64,000 nt of DNA from Spongiactinospora sp. TRM90649 (GTDB taxonomy: Bacteria; Actinomycetota; Actinomycetes; Streptosporangiales; Streptosporangiaceae). Positions 49,076-57,951 of this stretch are shown here, piece by piece (the first letter of the stretch is position 1; each line of letters begins with the position of its first letter). Location: positions 62,001 through 126,000 of the forward strand of contig NZ_JARLTC010000019.1 of the NCBI RefSeq assembly GCF_029382225.1, given 5' to 3'. The notes under the pieces were generated by a model. That model was not told the DNA's origin, searched no databases, and was given only the letters and a program-made list of their open reading frames with translations. The position numbers and the translations under genes are program-made.

Positions 49076-50089
49076 TCAGCCGGGCTCCCGGGCCGCCGGG
49101 AGCACCGGGAACGCGGTCAGGTGGGTACGGGCGGCGGGCACCCGCAGGAAATCGCGTTTGACGGTGACGAGCTGCACGTTCGCCGTCCAGGTCCGGACGC
49201 CGGGGATCTCAGCCAGGGCGTGGCCGGTGAAGCGGTGCAGGTCCGAGGTGTCCCGCATGATCACCTCGACGGCCAGCGACGCCTGGCCGAGCACGGCCGA
49301 GATACGGCGTACCTCCGGGTGCGCGGCCAGCGCCTTGGCCACGGCATCCAGCCTGCCCGGTTCGGCCGCCATCCAGAACAGCACCTCGGTCCCGTAGCCG
49401 AGCGCCGCCGCGGGCACGTAGGTGACGATCGCCGCGCAGCCGCGTTCCGTCATCACCTCGAAGCGCCGCCGGACCGTGCTCTCGCTGACCCCGAGGTGCT
49501 TTGCGACGGACTGGAAGCTGGCCCGGCCGTCGGCGCGCATCACGGTGAGGATCTCGTGGTCCACCTCGTCGAGGTGCTGCGGGCCGCAACCGTGCTCGAC
49601 CGGTCGCGGGGCGAGCGCCCCGAGGGCGAGGTCGATCCCGCGCAGGCTCCACTCCTGGGAGACCTGGTAGGTGTGCAGCACGAGGTCCGCCTGGCTGCTG
49701 AGCGCGCCGGGGATGCGCTGCACTTCGTCCACGAGGAGCGAGAACAGGTCGCGGTTCCTGGGCGCGACCAGCTCGAAGACGATGTCGTGCCCTCCGGTCA
49801 CCACCGTGACGGACCTGATCTCCGGGAGTCGCGCGAGGCGGTCGGCCACCCGTAATTGGGTGCCGGGGGAGCAGGCGAGCCGTACCAGGTACGCGTCCAC
49901 CGGGCCGCGGTGCTCGACGTGCGGGATCGCCGAGACGACGACCACGCCGTCCTGGATGAGCTGCTGGGCGCGCCGCGCGACGGTCGTGGTGGAGGTGCCG
50001 ATGGCCTGTGCTATGTCAGTCCAGCTCGCCCTGCCGTTCAGGTGCAGGGCGACCAGGATCTTCCTGTCAAGCGTATCGAGATCATTCAT
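49076..50089 (-). CDS. Lrp/AsnC-type regulator with two complete copies of the domain
   Basis: This 337-residue protein has two tandem AsnC units. The first helix-turn-helix reads LDRKILVALHLNGRASWTDI (about 5-60), followed by a RAM ligand domain (about 70-150). The second reads VDHEILTVMRADGRASFQSV (from about 178), followed by a second RAM domain. Single-unit Lrp proteins are about 150 residues, so this is a fused dimer, an arrangement known from actinomycetes. It probably senses an amino acid or amide compound. The start at MNDLDTLDRKI fits the family; an ATG three codons upstream (50098) is possible. Two small minus-strand ORFs lie just upstream and could be its targets or operon partners. 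Confidence 0.87.
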   Translation of the reverse strand: MNDLDTLDRKILVALHLNGRASWTDIAQAIGTSTTTVARRAQQLIQDGVVVVSAIPHVEHRGPVDAYLVRLACSPGTQLRVADRLARLPEIRSVTVVTGGHDIVFELVAPRNRDLFSLLVDEVQRIPGALSSQADLVLHTYQVSQEWSLRGIDLALGALAPRPVEHGCGPQHLDEVDHEILTVMRADGRASFQSVAKHLGVSESTVRRRFEVMTERGCAAIVTYVPAAALGYGTEVLFWMAAEPGRLDAVAKALAAHPEVRRISAVLGQASLAVEVIMRDTSDLHRFTGHALAEIPGVRTWTANVQLVTVKRDFLRVPAARTHLTAFPVLPAAREPG

Positions 50090-50190
50090 CGGGTGCATCT
50101 TGGCGCTTTTAATACGCCTTAGTGCCCCTTTTATGAAATCACCTGACTTTTCACCAATTCGCCGACAGTTGTCCTGAACAGGGAAAGGCG

Positions 50191-50370
50191 TCAGGCGGCA
50201 GGGGCGGGTCCCTTCGGGCACGGGAAGCGAATGACGTTGCGTCCCGCCCACGCCCTGAGGTCCACGACCGTGGAATCGGTGGCGGCGCCACCCGGACGGC
50301 TGCGCGCCGAGCGGATGTCGCGAACCTTGTGTCGTGCGACACGTGGCGGCACCGCCACGAGCTTCCTCAT
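50191..50370 (-). CDS. Small ORF of unknown function (59 codons)
   Basis: The predicted peptide starts MRKLVAVPPRVARHKVRD, is rich in basic residues, contains STVVDLRAWAGRNVIRFPCP and ends in PAPAA. Codon third positions are mostly G/C. GGGGG lies 4 bases before the ATG. It is 93 bases downstream of another small ORF and 101 bases upstream of the Lrp gene, all on the minus strand. The segment VDLRxxxGR also occurs in its neighbour. I do not recognise a family; it may be a small regulatory protein or precursor peptide, or not a gene. Confidence 0.45.
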   Translation of the reverse strand: MRKLVAVPPRVARHKVRDIRSARSRPGGAATDSTVVDLRAWAGRNVIRFPCPKGPAPAA

Positions 50371-50463
50371 CGAGCCCCCGATCGTGATGTTTCCGTTACC
50401 TGTGTTACCAGAAGATAACTACAGATCACCCCGTAAGGCGGCGGTAAAGCCGGGATCCGCGCG

Positions 50464-50565
50464 TCAGTAGGGGAGCCTGCGGCCGGACGGCGAGCGCAGG
50501 TCAAGCCCGTTCGTGGTAGCGGGGCGCCGCCGAGCGCGCGGTCGAGAGATCCTGATTCGTCGCAT
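50464..50565 (-). CDS. Small ORF of unknown function (33 codons)
   Basis: The peptide begins MRRIRISRPRARRRPATTNG and ends LDLRSPSGRRLPY. The ribosome site AAAGGAGG with a 7-base spacer is among the best in the window, which is the main argument that it is translated. It is strongly basic. Its LDLRSPSGR resembles VDLRAWAGR in the following small ORF. Its function is unknown. Confidence 0.5.
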   Translation of the reverse strand: MRRIRISRPRARRRPATTNGLDLRSPSGRRLPY

Positions 50566-50759
50566 GATCTGCCTCCTTTCCATTCGTCCTCAGCGTCCTG
50601 ATCCGACCATCTCCCGGCGGAGTTGACGGATGGTTGGCGTGCGGTTGCAACGGTGCGTGGACGCCCCCGCGCCGAGGTAAGTGCCCGCCGACATAGGACG
50701 CGGGCCGGGCCGGGGCGGATTACCCGCGACTCGCGTGCCCGACGCGGCCGGCCGCGCCA
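50566..50759. other. Divergent intergenic region before the kinase island
   Basis: These bases separate the small minus-strand ORF from the promoter element at 50760. I see no further supported gene; minus-strand promoters for the small ORFs should lie here but none stands out. Confidence 0.35.
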
Positions 50760-50787
50760 AACTTTGTCGTGGGCCGCTGCGTCCAAC
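50760..50787 (+). promoter_or_regulatory. Promoter-like element shared by the two WD40 kinases, copy 1
   Basis: AACTTTGTCG, 9 bases, then GCGTCCAAC. The same two blocks with the same 9-base spacing occur at 54360-54387 before the paralogue. AAC and CGTC, 17 bases apart, fit the general form of ECF sigma factor promoters. It ends 63 bases before the kinase start. Confidence 0.55.
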
Positions 50788-50850
50788 CATGCGTCGTCGG
50801 CGTCCCCGCCAAGGGAGCCCCCTTGAAGGGAGCCCCGCGAAAGGAGCATC

Positions 50851-53800
50851 GTGCGGTCACTGCTCGAAGGCGATCCCGAACGCGTCGGCGGCTACTGGGT
50901 GGCGGGCCGCCTGGGGGCGGGCGGTCAGGGAGTCGTCTACGACGCCTACGACGAGGGCGGGCGCAGGGTCGCGCTCAAGGTGCTCCACGCGTCGGGCGAC
51001 GTGGCCGTGCGCGACCGGTTCGCAAGGGAGGCGCGGGCCGCGCAGCGGGTGGCCTCGTTCTGCACGGCGCGGGTGCTCGCGGTGGACCTCGAAGGGCGCA
51101 AGCCGTACATCGTGTCGGAGTACGTGCCGGGGCCGAGCCTGCGGCAGGCCGTGCGCGACGGCCGGCGCTTCACCGGTGACGACCTGCACCGCCTGGCCGC
51201 CGCCATCGCCACCGCGCTGACCGCGATCCACGACTCCGGGGTCGTGCACCGCGACCTCAAGCCGGACAACGTGCTGCTCGGCCCGGACGGGCCGCGCGTC
51301 ATCGACTTCGGCATCGCCAGGATCGAGGGCATGTCGCTCAGCGGCACCGGACAGGTCGCGGGCACCCCCACCTACATGGCCCCCGAGGTGTTCACCGGCC
51401 AGCGCGCGGGCACCGCCGCCGACGTGTTCGCCTGGGGCGCGATCATGGTCTATGCGGCCACCGGGAAGGACCCGTTCACCGCCGACAACCTCGGCGGGGT
51501 CATGCACCGGGTGCTCTCCCACCAGCCCGACCTCGGCGTGCTGCCGGAACGGCTGCGCGCCCTGGTGGAGTCCGCGCTGGCCAAGGACCCCGCCACGCGG
51601 CCGTCGGCCAGAGACCTGCTGCTCGCCCTGGTCGCCGCCCACGTCACCGACACCCCGCGCCTGCTGGCCGAGGGCAGCCAGGCCGGGCGCGAGGTGCGGG
51701 TGAGCGCCACCGCCGACCCCGCGCTCGGCACGCTCGCCGAGGACGCCTACGGCGCGCTGCCGCTGGAGGAGCGCGAGCTGGCCGCCGAGGTCTTCCTGCG
51801 GCTGGTCGCCGTCGGCGAGGACGGCGCCGAGACGGTGCGGTGGGCCCGGAAGGACGAACTGCTGGAGGGCAGGCCCGAGGCCGAGGCGCAGGCGGTCCGG
51901 CACATTCTCGACGTCTTCGCCTACCTGCTGACGGTCAAGCAGGACCGGGTGGGGATGTCCCGCCCGGCGCTGCTACGGGCGTGGCCGCGGCTGCGGTCCT
52001 GGGTGGAGGAGGAGCGCGACGGCCTGGCCGTGCTGGGCGCCCTCACGACGGCGGCCCGGCGCTGGGAGGAGGGCGGACGCAGGGACGGCGACCTGCTCCA
52101 GGACGCCCGGCTGGAGCACGCGCTGCGCTGGGCGGCGACCGGCAGGCGGCACCTGACGCTGAGCAGGCTGGAACGCGACTTCCTCGACGCGGGCAGCCGG
52201 ATGACCAGGACCCGCACCCGGCGGAGGCGGGTCGTGACGGCCGCGCTGGCCCTGCTGCTCGTGCTGTCCCTGGCCGGCGGCGGCCTGACGTACTACCAGA
52301 GCGGCCAACTGGCCGAGCAGCTCGCCCTCTCCAGCGGACGGCGGGCCGCCGCCACCGCCGAGGAACTGCGGACCACCGACCCGGTCACCGCGATGCTGCT
52401 CAGCGTGGCGGCCTGGCGCCTGGCCCCCGGGCTGGAGGCCAGATCCGCGCTGATGTCCTCGCTCTACGGGCCGGAGGAGGGGGTCTACCGTCCGCCGCCG
52501 GTGGGCGGGATCGGCCAGCGCGTCGTGGCCCGTGACGGCCGGACGATGGTCAGCGTCGAGGAGAAGGGCGTCCGCGTGTTCGACGTGGTCTCCGGCCGGC
52601 AGCGCGCGGCGTGGCAGTGGCCGGACGGCGCGACCGTGGTCGGCGACACGCTCGACGTCAACCGGAACGGCTCCGCCGTCGCCGTGCTCAGCGACGACCG
52701 CCTGACCGTCTGGGACACGATGACCGGCAGGAGGCTCGGCGAGCGCCGGGTGGAGCGGGCGGACAGCCGGATGGTCCGGTTCGGCGACCACGAGACCACG
52801 CTCGCGGTGGGCTACGTGGGCGAGGTGATCCTGCTCTGGGACTACGCCGGGAAAAGGATCCACCCCGTCGCCTGGGACAGGATCAACGGCTTCGCCGTCG
52901 CCCGCCGCGGCGACCTGGCCGCGTCCCTCCCGGATGGCAGGCTCGACGTCCGGCGGCTCCCCGGAGGCGCCCGCGACACCCGTTTCCCCCGCTCCTGCGG
53001 GCCGGAGGCGAAGCTGGTCGCGTTCAGCGCGGACGGCCGCCTGCTGGCCTGCGCGGGCACCGAGATCAGGCTGTTCGACACCGCGACCGGGCGGCGGCTG
53101 CCGGCGCCGCCCGGCAAGGTCACCTGGCCGTGGGCCGGAGACGACGAGTCCCCGAACGTCGTGTTCTCGGCGGGCGGGCTCAGGTTCAGCCCGGACGGCA
53201 GGCTGCTGGTCGGCTTCACCGGCACCACGGTCCGCGTGTGGGACGTGGCCACCTGGGCGAGCCTGCTGGTGCACACCGCCGACGGCGTGGTGAGCGACGC
53301 CTGGGCCGACGCCGGCGGGCACACCGTGCGCTACCTGCTCGACGACACCGTCGTCACGGTCGAGGTCGCCCGCCGGGTCCAGGCGGTCCGCGCCCCCGGC
53401 GTCCGCAAGGGCCTGCTCAGCCCGGACGGGCGCTGGATGACCAACGAGAACTACGACAAGGGGCTGCACCTGTGGGACGTCCGGCAGGCGCGCCCGGCGG
53501 GGGTCTTCCCCGGCAGCGCCTCGGCGGGGGTGCCGGCGGTCTTCGGGCCCGACGGCACCACCCTGGCCGGCTGGCTCGGCGGCGGCGAGACACTGCAGGT
53601 GTGGGACGTGCCCACGCGCCGGGAACTGTGGAGATATCGGGCGCCCAAGCCGTACTTCGTGGAGGACGTCGCGTTCGACCCGACCGGCAGGTGGCTCACC
53701 GCGTCGGTCATCCAGCCCTTCCCTCCCGAGGGTTACCGGCTGATCACGTGGGAGGCCCGCACCGGAAGGCAGGTCCGCGAGACGCGTCCCGACCAGCAGC

Positions 53801-54354
53801 CGGGTTCCCTGCACTACAGTGCCGACGGCCGCGTCCTAGTGCTGGGCAACGGCCGCTTCGTGGACGCGGCCACCGGCCGCGCGGCCGGCAGCGGCTACGT
53901 GCAGGGCGGCGTCGTGGCCACCGCGCCGAGGGGCACGGCCATGGCGGTGGCCGGGACCGCGGGCCGGATCGCGCTGTGGGACTCCGCCCGGCGCGTACCG
54001 ATGCCGCCCGTCCTGCACGGCATCACCACGGGCGTCGACGGGCTGGTCTTCGCCCCCGGCGGCGACCTGCTGGCGAGTGTCCACTCGGGCACCGTGCAGT
54101 TCTGGGACCCGGACGCCAAGCGGCGGCTCGGGCGGCCGATCACGCTGACCCACGACTTCCTGTCCAGTCAGGCGTTCAGCACCGACGGCGGCACCTTCTA
54201 CGCCACCGACCAGGACGGCGGGCTGTACGGCGTCACCGTGGCCCCGGACCGGGTCGCCACCGCGGTCTGTGCCAGGGCCGGGCGCACTTTCACCGGGAAG
54301 GATTGGGAGGTCTACTTCGCCGGAGTGCCCTACCAAGATATTTGCCCGCGATGA
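50851..54354 (+). CDS. Ser/Thr kinase fused to an nSTAND-type helical segment, membrane helix and WD40 propeller (copy 1)
   Basis: This 1167-residue protein has an N-terminal kinase domain (about 13-270): glycine loop LGAGGQGVVY, lysine in VALKVL, HRDLKPDN, DFGIA and APE in MAPEVFTG, all intact. Residues about 290-450 (AEVFLRLVAVGEDGAETVRW, SRPALLRAWPRLRSWVEEER, LTLSRLERDFLDAGSRM) match the helical region after the NTPase of nSTAND1-WD40 proteins. A membrane helix lies at about 461-482, followed by an outer region of seven or more WD40-like blades (LTVWDTMTGRRLG, VRVWDVATW, LHLWDVRQA). The C-terminus is CARAGRTFTGKDWEVYF, as in nSTAND-WD40 proteins. AAAGGAG lies just before the GTG. It likely signals from the envelope to cytoplasmic phosphorylation. 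Confidence 0.9.
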   Translation: MRSLLEGDPERVGGYWVAGRLGAGGQGVVYDAYDEGGRRVALKVLHASGDVAVRDRFAREARAAQRVASFCTARVLAVDLEGRKPYIVSEYVPGPSLRQAVRDGRRFTGDDLHRLAAAIATALTAIHDSGVVHRDLKPDNVLLGPDGPRVIDFGIARIEGMSLSGTGQVAGTPTYMAPEVFTGQRAGTAADVFAWGAIMVYAATGKDPFTADNLGGVMHRVLSHQPDLGVLPERLRALVESALAKDPATRPSARDLLLALVAAHVTDTPRLLAEGSQAGREVRVSATADPALGTLAEDAYGALPLEERELAAEVFLRLVAVGEDGAETVRWARKDELLEGRPEAEAQAVRHILDVFAYLLTVKQDRVGMSRPALLRAWPRLRSWVEEERDGLAVLGALTTAARRWEEGGRRDGDLLQDARLEHALRWAATGRRHLTLSRLERDFLDAGSRMTRTRTRRRRVVTAALALLLVLSLAGGGLTYYQSGQLAEQLALSSGRRAAATAEELRTTDPVTAMLLSVAAWRLAPGLEARSALMSSLYGPEEGVYRPPPVGGIGQRVVARDGRTMVSVEEKGVRVFDVVSGRQRAAWQWPDGATVVGDTLDVNRNGSAVAVLSDDRLTVWDTMTGRRLGERRVERADSRMVRFGDHETTLAVGYVGEVILLWDYAGKRIHPVAWDRINGFAVARRGDLAASLPDGRLDVRRLPGGARDTRFPRSCGPEAKLVAFSADGRLLACAGTEIRLFDTATGRRLPAPPGKVTWPWAGDDESPNVVFSAGGLRFSPDGRLLVGFTGTTVRVWDVATWASLLVHTADGVVSDAWADAGGHTVRYLLDDTVVTVEVARRVQAVRAPGVRKGLLSPDGRWMTNENYDKGLHLWDVRQARPAGVFPGSASAGVPAVFGPDGTTLAGWLGGGETLQVWDVPTRRELWRYRAPKPYFVEDVAFDPTGRWLTASVIQPFPPEGYRLITWEARTGRQVRETRPDQQPGSLHYSADGRVLVLGNGRFVDAATGRAAGSGYVQGGVVATAPRGTAMAVAGTAGRIALWDSARRVPMPPVLHGITTGVDGLVFAPGGDLLASVHSGTVQFWDPDAKRRLGRPITLTHDFLSSQAFSTDGGTFYATDQDGGLYGVTVAPDRVATAVCARAGRTFTGKDWEVYFAGVPYQDICPR

Positions 54355-54359
54355 CCGAG

Positions 54360-54387
54360 AACTTTGTCGCCCCTGGAGGCGTCCAAC
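54360..54387 (+). promoter_or_regulatory. Promoter-like element shared by the two WD40 kinases, copy 2
   Basis: AACTTTGTCG, 9 bases, then GCGTCCAAC, identical in both blocks and spacing to 50760-50787. It starts 6 bases after the stop of copy 1 and ends 28 bases before the start of copy 2, so copy 2 probably has its own promoter. Confidence 0.55.
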
Positions 54388-54415
54388 ACGCCAGCTACGG
54401 ATGCAGGGGGCAGAC

Positions 54416-57400
54416 ATGGCGCAGGCGCTGGGCGACGGGGATCCGCACCGGCTGGGCGAGTACTGGTTGTCCGCGCGGCTGGGCGCCGGAGGTCAGGGCG
54501 TGGTCTACGAGGCGTACGCGCCCGACGGCCGGAGAGTCGCGATCAAGGTGCTGCGCGGCGACCCGGACGGACGGCAGGGCCTGCGTGAACGCCTGGCAGG
54601 GGAGGCCGCCTCGGCCCAGCGGGTCGCCTCGTTCTGCACCGCCCGCGTGCTCGACGCCGACCTCACGGGCGCGCGGCCGTACATCGTCTCGGAGTACGTG
54701 GAAGGCCCGAACCTGCGTCAGGCGATCGTCGGCGGGCGTGCCTTCTCGGGGGACGAGCTGCACCGGCTGGCCACCGCGATCGCCACCGCGCTGACCGCCA
54801 TCCACGAGGCGGGGGTGATCCACCGCGACCTCAAACCGGACAACGTGCTGCTCGGCCCGGACGGGCCGAGGGTCATCGACTTCGGCATCGCCAGGGTCAT
54901 GGAGCTGTCGCTCACCTCGACGAGCCTGGTCGCGGGCACTCCCACCTACATGGCCCCGGAGATCTTCACGGGCCAGCGCGCGGGCACGGCCGCCGACGTG
55001 TTCGCCTGGGGCGGCATCATGGTGTTCGCCGCCACGGGCGCGGACCCGTTCAAGGGGGCGAGCCTGGGCGCGGTGATGCACCGGGTGCTGTCCACCGACC
55101 CCGACCTCACCGCGCTGCCGGTCGAGCTGCGCGACCTGGTCGAGGCGGCGCTCGGGAAGGACCCTTCGGGACGGCCGGAGGCCAGGACCCTGCTGGACGC
55201 GCTGATCAGCGGGGAGGGCCGGGCCGACATCGAGCGCCTGCTGGCCCAGGGCAGTTCGGAGGCGCGCGCGGTGCGCACCGCGCCCGACGATCCCGCGCTC
55301 GGCGCCCCGGCGCTGGGCACGCTGGCCGAGCACGCCTACAAGACGCTGGACCCGGGGGAGCGCGTGGCCGTCCCCGAGGTGTTCCTGCGCCTGGTCACGG
55401 TCACCGCCGATGGCGGGCTCGGGCTGCGCGCGGCCCCGCTCGCCGAGCTGCGGGACGGCCGGCCGGAGGTGGCACGCGTCCTTGAGGTGTTCTCCTACCT
55501 GGTCACCGTGTCCGAGGAGAAGGCCACGCTGACCCGTCCGGCGCTGGTCCACGCCTGGCCGAGGCTGCGCGCCTGGGTGGCGGCCGAGCGGGACGGCTTC
55601 GCCGCGCAGAAGGTCATCGCGGCGGGGGCCAGGCGGTGGCACGAGCGCGGGCGCGCCGACGCCTACCTGCCCATCGGCCGTGACCTGGAGGAGGCCATGC
55701 GCTGGGCGGCCACGCTGCGCCGCAACGTCACGCTGGGCCCCGCCGAGCGCGACTACCTGGACGCCGCCTCCGCGCTCAGCCGCCGCAGGGTGCGCAGGGG
55801 CCGCCTGCTGGTCGCGGCGATGTCGGTGCTACTGGTCCTGGCGCTGGCGGCGGGAGCGATCGTGCTGACGAAGAGCGTCATGGTCGGCGCGCAGCGGATC
55901 GAGGCCGAGGCCCGCAGGCTGGCCGGGGTGGCGAGCGACCTGCGCGCCACCGATCCGGCGCGGGCGATGCTGCTCAGCGTGGCCGCCTGGCGGCTGGCCC
56001 AGGTGCCGGAGACACGCGAGGCGCTGACCGCCTCGCTGGTCCAGCCGGAGACGGCGGCCTTCCGCGATCCGGCGGCGAGCGCGGCCCGCGCGCTCAGCGC
56101 GGACGGCCGCATCCTGGTCAGCGTGAGCGGCGGCGAGGTGTACATCTGGGACGTGCGGACGGGCAGGCGCACCGGCCGTTTCGAGCTTCGCGGTTCGCCG
56201 GGTGAGCAGGCCAGGGCGGCGGCGCTCAGCCCCAACGGCCGTGATCTGGCCGTCGTCGTGGGCGATGAGATCCGGGTCTGGGACATCGGCACGGGGGAGC
56301 GGCGTTCCCCCGCGTTCCGGCTGAAGCCGGGCGGCGCTGCCCCGGCGGTGTACTACGACGCAGCCGACGATCTGCTGGTGGTGCCGGGGAAACGGGAGGT
56401 GACCGTGTGGAACACCCGCAGCGGCCGGAGCACGCCGGTCGTCGGCTGCTGTGGCCCGTCGGTGCCGCCGGGCGGCGACGCCGTCCTCACCCCCGGCCCG
56501 GACGGCGGGATCGGCCGGGTCTCACTGCCGGGGCGCGAGCGCCGGGAGCTGCTGCCCGGCTGCCGGGACTGCGGCCGCGTCCTGGCCTCGCGCGAGGACG
56601 GCCAGGTGTTCGCCGCCGGGTTCGGCGACCGCGTGGGCCTCTACGACGCGAAGAGCGGCGAACCCCGGGGCGCGGGCGACCTGCCGGGCTGGAACGGCGG
56701 GCGGCTCCGCTTCAACGGCGACGGCGCCCTGCTCGCCTCGGTGACGACCAGGAACGTGCAGGTCTACCGGTTGCGCGACCGCACGATGGTGCTGGACCAC
56801 GACATCGTGCCGAGCGGCGTGGCCTCCCGGACCGGCCCGGCCCCGCGCGCCGCCTTCGACCCCGACGGCACCGCGCTGCGATACCTGGACGGCGACACGG
56901 TGATGACCCTCGACCTCGGGCCCGTGACGCCCGGGCCGCAGCGGTACGGCGCGCTCAGCCCCGACGGCCGGTTCGCCGCCGGGCGCGACGATGACGCCGG
57001 GGAGATCCGGTTGAGCGATCCCTCCCGCCCAGGGGACCGGGGCCGCCTGGTGGTGAAGGTCCGGCGCAAGGACGGCGACGACCCGTTCCGCGCCGCCTTC
57101 GGCGCGGACGGCCGCCTGCTCGCGGTGACGGGGCACGGCGAGGAGGGCGAGGCCGTGGTGTGGGACATCGCGAAGGGCGGCGTCGTGACGTCCCTGGACG
57201 AGCCGGGCCTGCGCCACCTGGAATCGCTGGCGTTCAGCCCCGACGGGCGGTCGCTGGCGACCCTCGGCCCGCGCGCGGGGGCGGGCGAACCGGCCTCACG
57301 CGTCACCCTGTGGGACCTCTGGACCGGCACCGTCCGCTGGCGCGGCGACGTCGGCGTGGCGGGGAAGGTGGCCTTCACCCCCGACGGCGGGTCCGTGGTC

Positions 57401-57928
57401 ACGATCGGCGACGACGCCACGGGCTACCTCTCGGCCGCGACGGGCCGTCCCGCCGCCGCGCCGGCCATCGGTGCCGGCACGCCGCCCGCCTTCGCCGCCG
57501 ACGGCACCGCCTTCGCCGCGGCAGACCCGCTGATCGTGTGGCGGCCCGGCACGCCGGAACCGGTCAGGCTCCCGCTGCGCGGCGGCGGGCGCGGCGTCAC
57601 GGACCTGGCGTTCTCGGCCTCGGGCCTGCTCGCCACGGCCGACGCGGCGGGCGACGTCACCTTGTGGGACGGGGGCACCGGCCAGGTGCTGGGACGCCCG
57701 ATCACCGCGCGCGCCACCGGCCAGGCGACGGGGATCAGGACGCTGGCCCTGTCACCGGACGGCGGACGGCTGTCCGTCCTGGACGCCGACGGCGGGTTGC
57801 GCGTCCTCCGGGTCGATCCGGACTGGCTGGTGAGCGCGGCGTGCCGCCGTGCCGGGCGGACGCTGTCGGAGGGCGAGTGGCGGTCGGTCGCGCCCGGCCT
57901 GCCGTACCAGGAGGCGTGCCCGGCCTGA
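54416..57928 (+). CDS. Ser/Thr kinase fused to an nSTAND-type helical segment, membrane helix and WD40 propeller (copy 2)
   Basis: This 1170-residue paralogue of the preceding gene has the same order: kinase domain (about 13-270; LGAGGQGVVYEAY, VAIKVL, HRDLKPDN, DFGIA, APEIFTG), helical segment (TRPALVHAWPRLRAWVAAER, LGPAERDYLDAASAL), membrane helix (about 461-485) and a WD40-like outer domain (VYIWDVRTGRRTG, IRVWDIGTGERR, VTLWDLWTGTVRW, VTLWDGGTGQVLG). The C-terminal signature is CRRAGRTLSEGEWRSV. The kinase halves are much closer than the propellers, so the two probably share a signalling output but sense different things. ATG 54416 has CAGGGGG upstream. It converges on the M48 protease gene. 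Confidence 0.9.
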   Translation: MAQALGDGDPHRLGEYWLSARLGAGGQGVVYEAYAPDGRRVAIKVLRGDPDGRQGLRERLAGEAASAQRVASFCTARVLDADLTGARPYIVSEYVEGPNLRQAIVGGRAFSGDELHRLATAIATALTAIHEAGVIHRDLKPDNVLLGPDGPRVIDFGIARVMELSLTSTSLVAGTPTYMAPEIFTGQRAGTAADVFAWGGIMVFAATGADPFKGASLGAVMHRVLSTDPDLTALPVELRDLVEAALGKDPSGRPEARTLLDALISGEGRADIERLLAQGSSEARAVRTAPDDPALGAPALGTLAEHAYKTLDPGERVAVPEVFLRLVTVTADGGLGLRAAPLAELRDGRPEVARVLEVFSYLVTVSEEKATLTRPALVHAWPRLRAWVAAERDGFAAQKVIAAGARRWHERGRADAYLPIGRDLEEAMRWAATLRRNVTLGPAERDYLDAASALSRRRVRRGRLLVAAMSVLLVLALAAGAIVLTKSVMVGAQRIEAEARRLAGVASDLRATDPARAMLLSVAAWRLAQVPETREALTASLVQPETAAFRDPAASAARALSADGRILVSVSGGEVYIWDVRTGRRTGRFELRGSPGEQARAAALSPNGRDLAVVVGDEIRVWDIGTGERRSPAFRLKPGGAAPAVYYDAADDLLVVPGKREVTVWNTRSGRSTPVVGCCGPSVPPGGDAVLTPGPDGGIGRVSLPGRERRELLPGCRDCGRVLASREDGQVFAAGFGDRVGLYDAKSGEPRGAGDLPGWNGGRLRFNGDGALLASVTTRNVQVYRLRDRTMVLDHDIVPSGVASRTGPAPRAAFDPDGTALRYLDGDTVMTLDLGPVTPGPQRYGALSPDGRFAAGRDDDAGEIRLSDPSRPGDRGRLVVKVRRKDGDDPFRAAFGADGRLLAVTGHGEEGEAVVWDIAKGGVVTSLDEPGLRHLESLAFSPDGRSLATLGPRAGAGEPASRVTLWDLWTGTVRWRGDVGVAGKVAFTPDGGSVVTIGDDATGYLSAATGRPAAAPAIGAGTPPAFAADGTAFAAADPLIVWRPGTPEPVRLPLRGGGRGVTDLAFSASGLLATADAAGDVTLWDGGTGQVLGRPITARATGQATGIRTLALSPDGGRLSVLDADGGLRVLRVDPDWLVSAACRRAGRTLSEGEWRSVAPGLPYQEACPA

Positions 57929-57951
57929 CCGCCGCTCTGAGACCTGTGCCG

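Noticed and set aside
50851-57928. An antiphage defence system with STAND NTPases
   Set aside because: The nSTAND-like helical segment is present, but no STAND P-loop NTPase, nuclease, TIR or other effector domain is seen. A signalling receptor is the safer reading.
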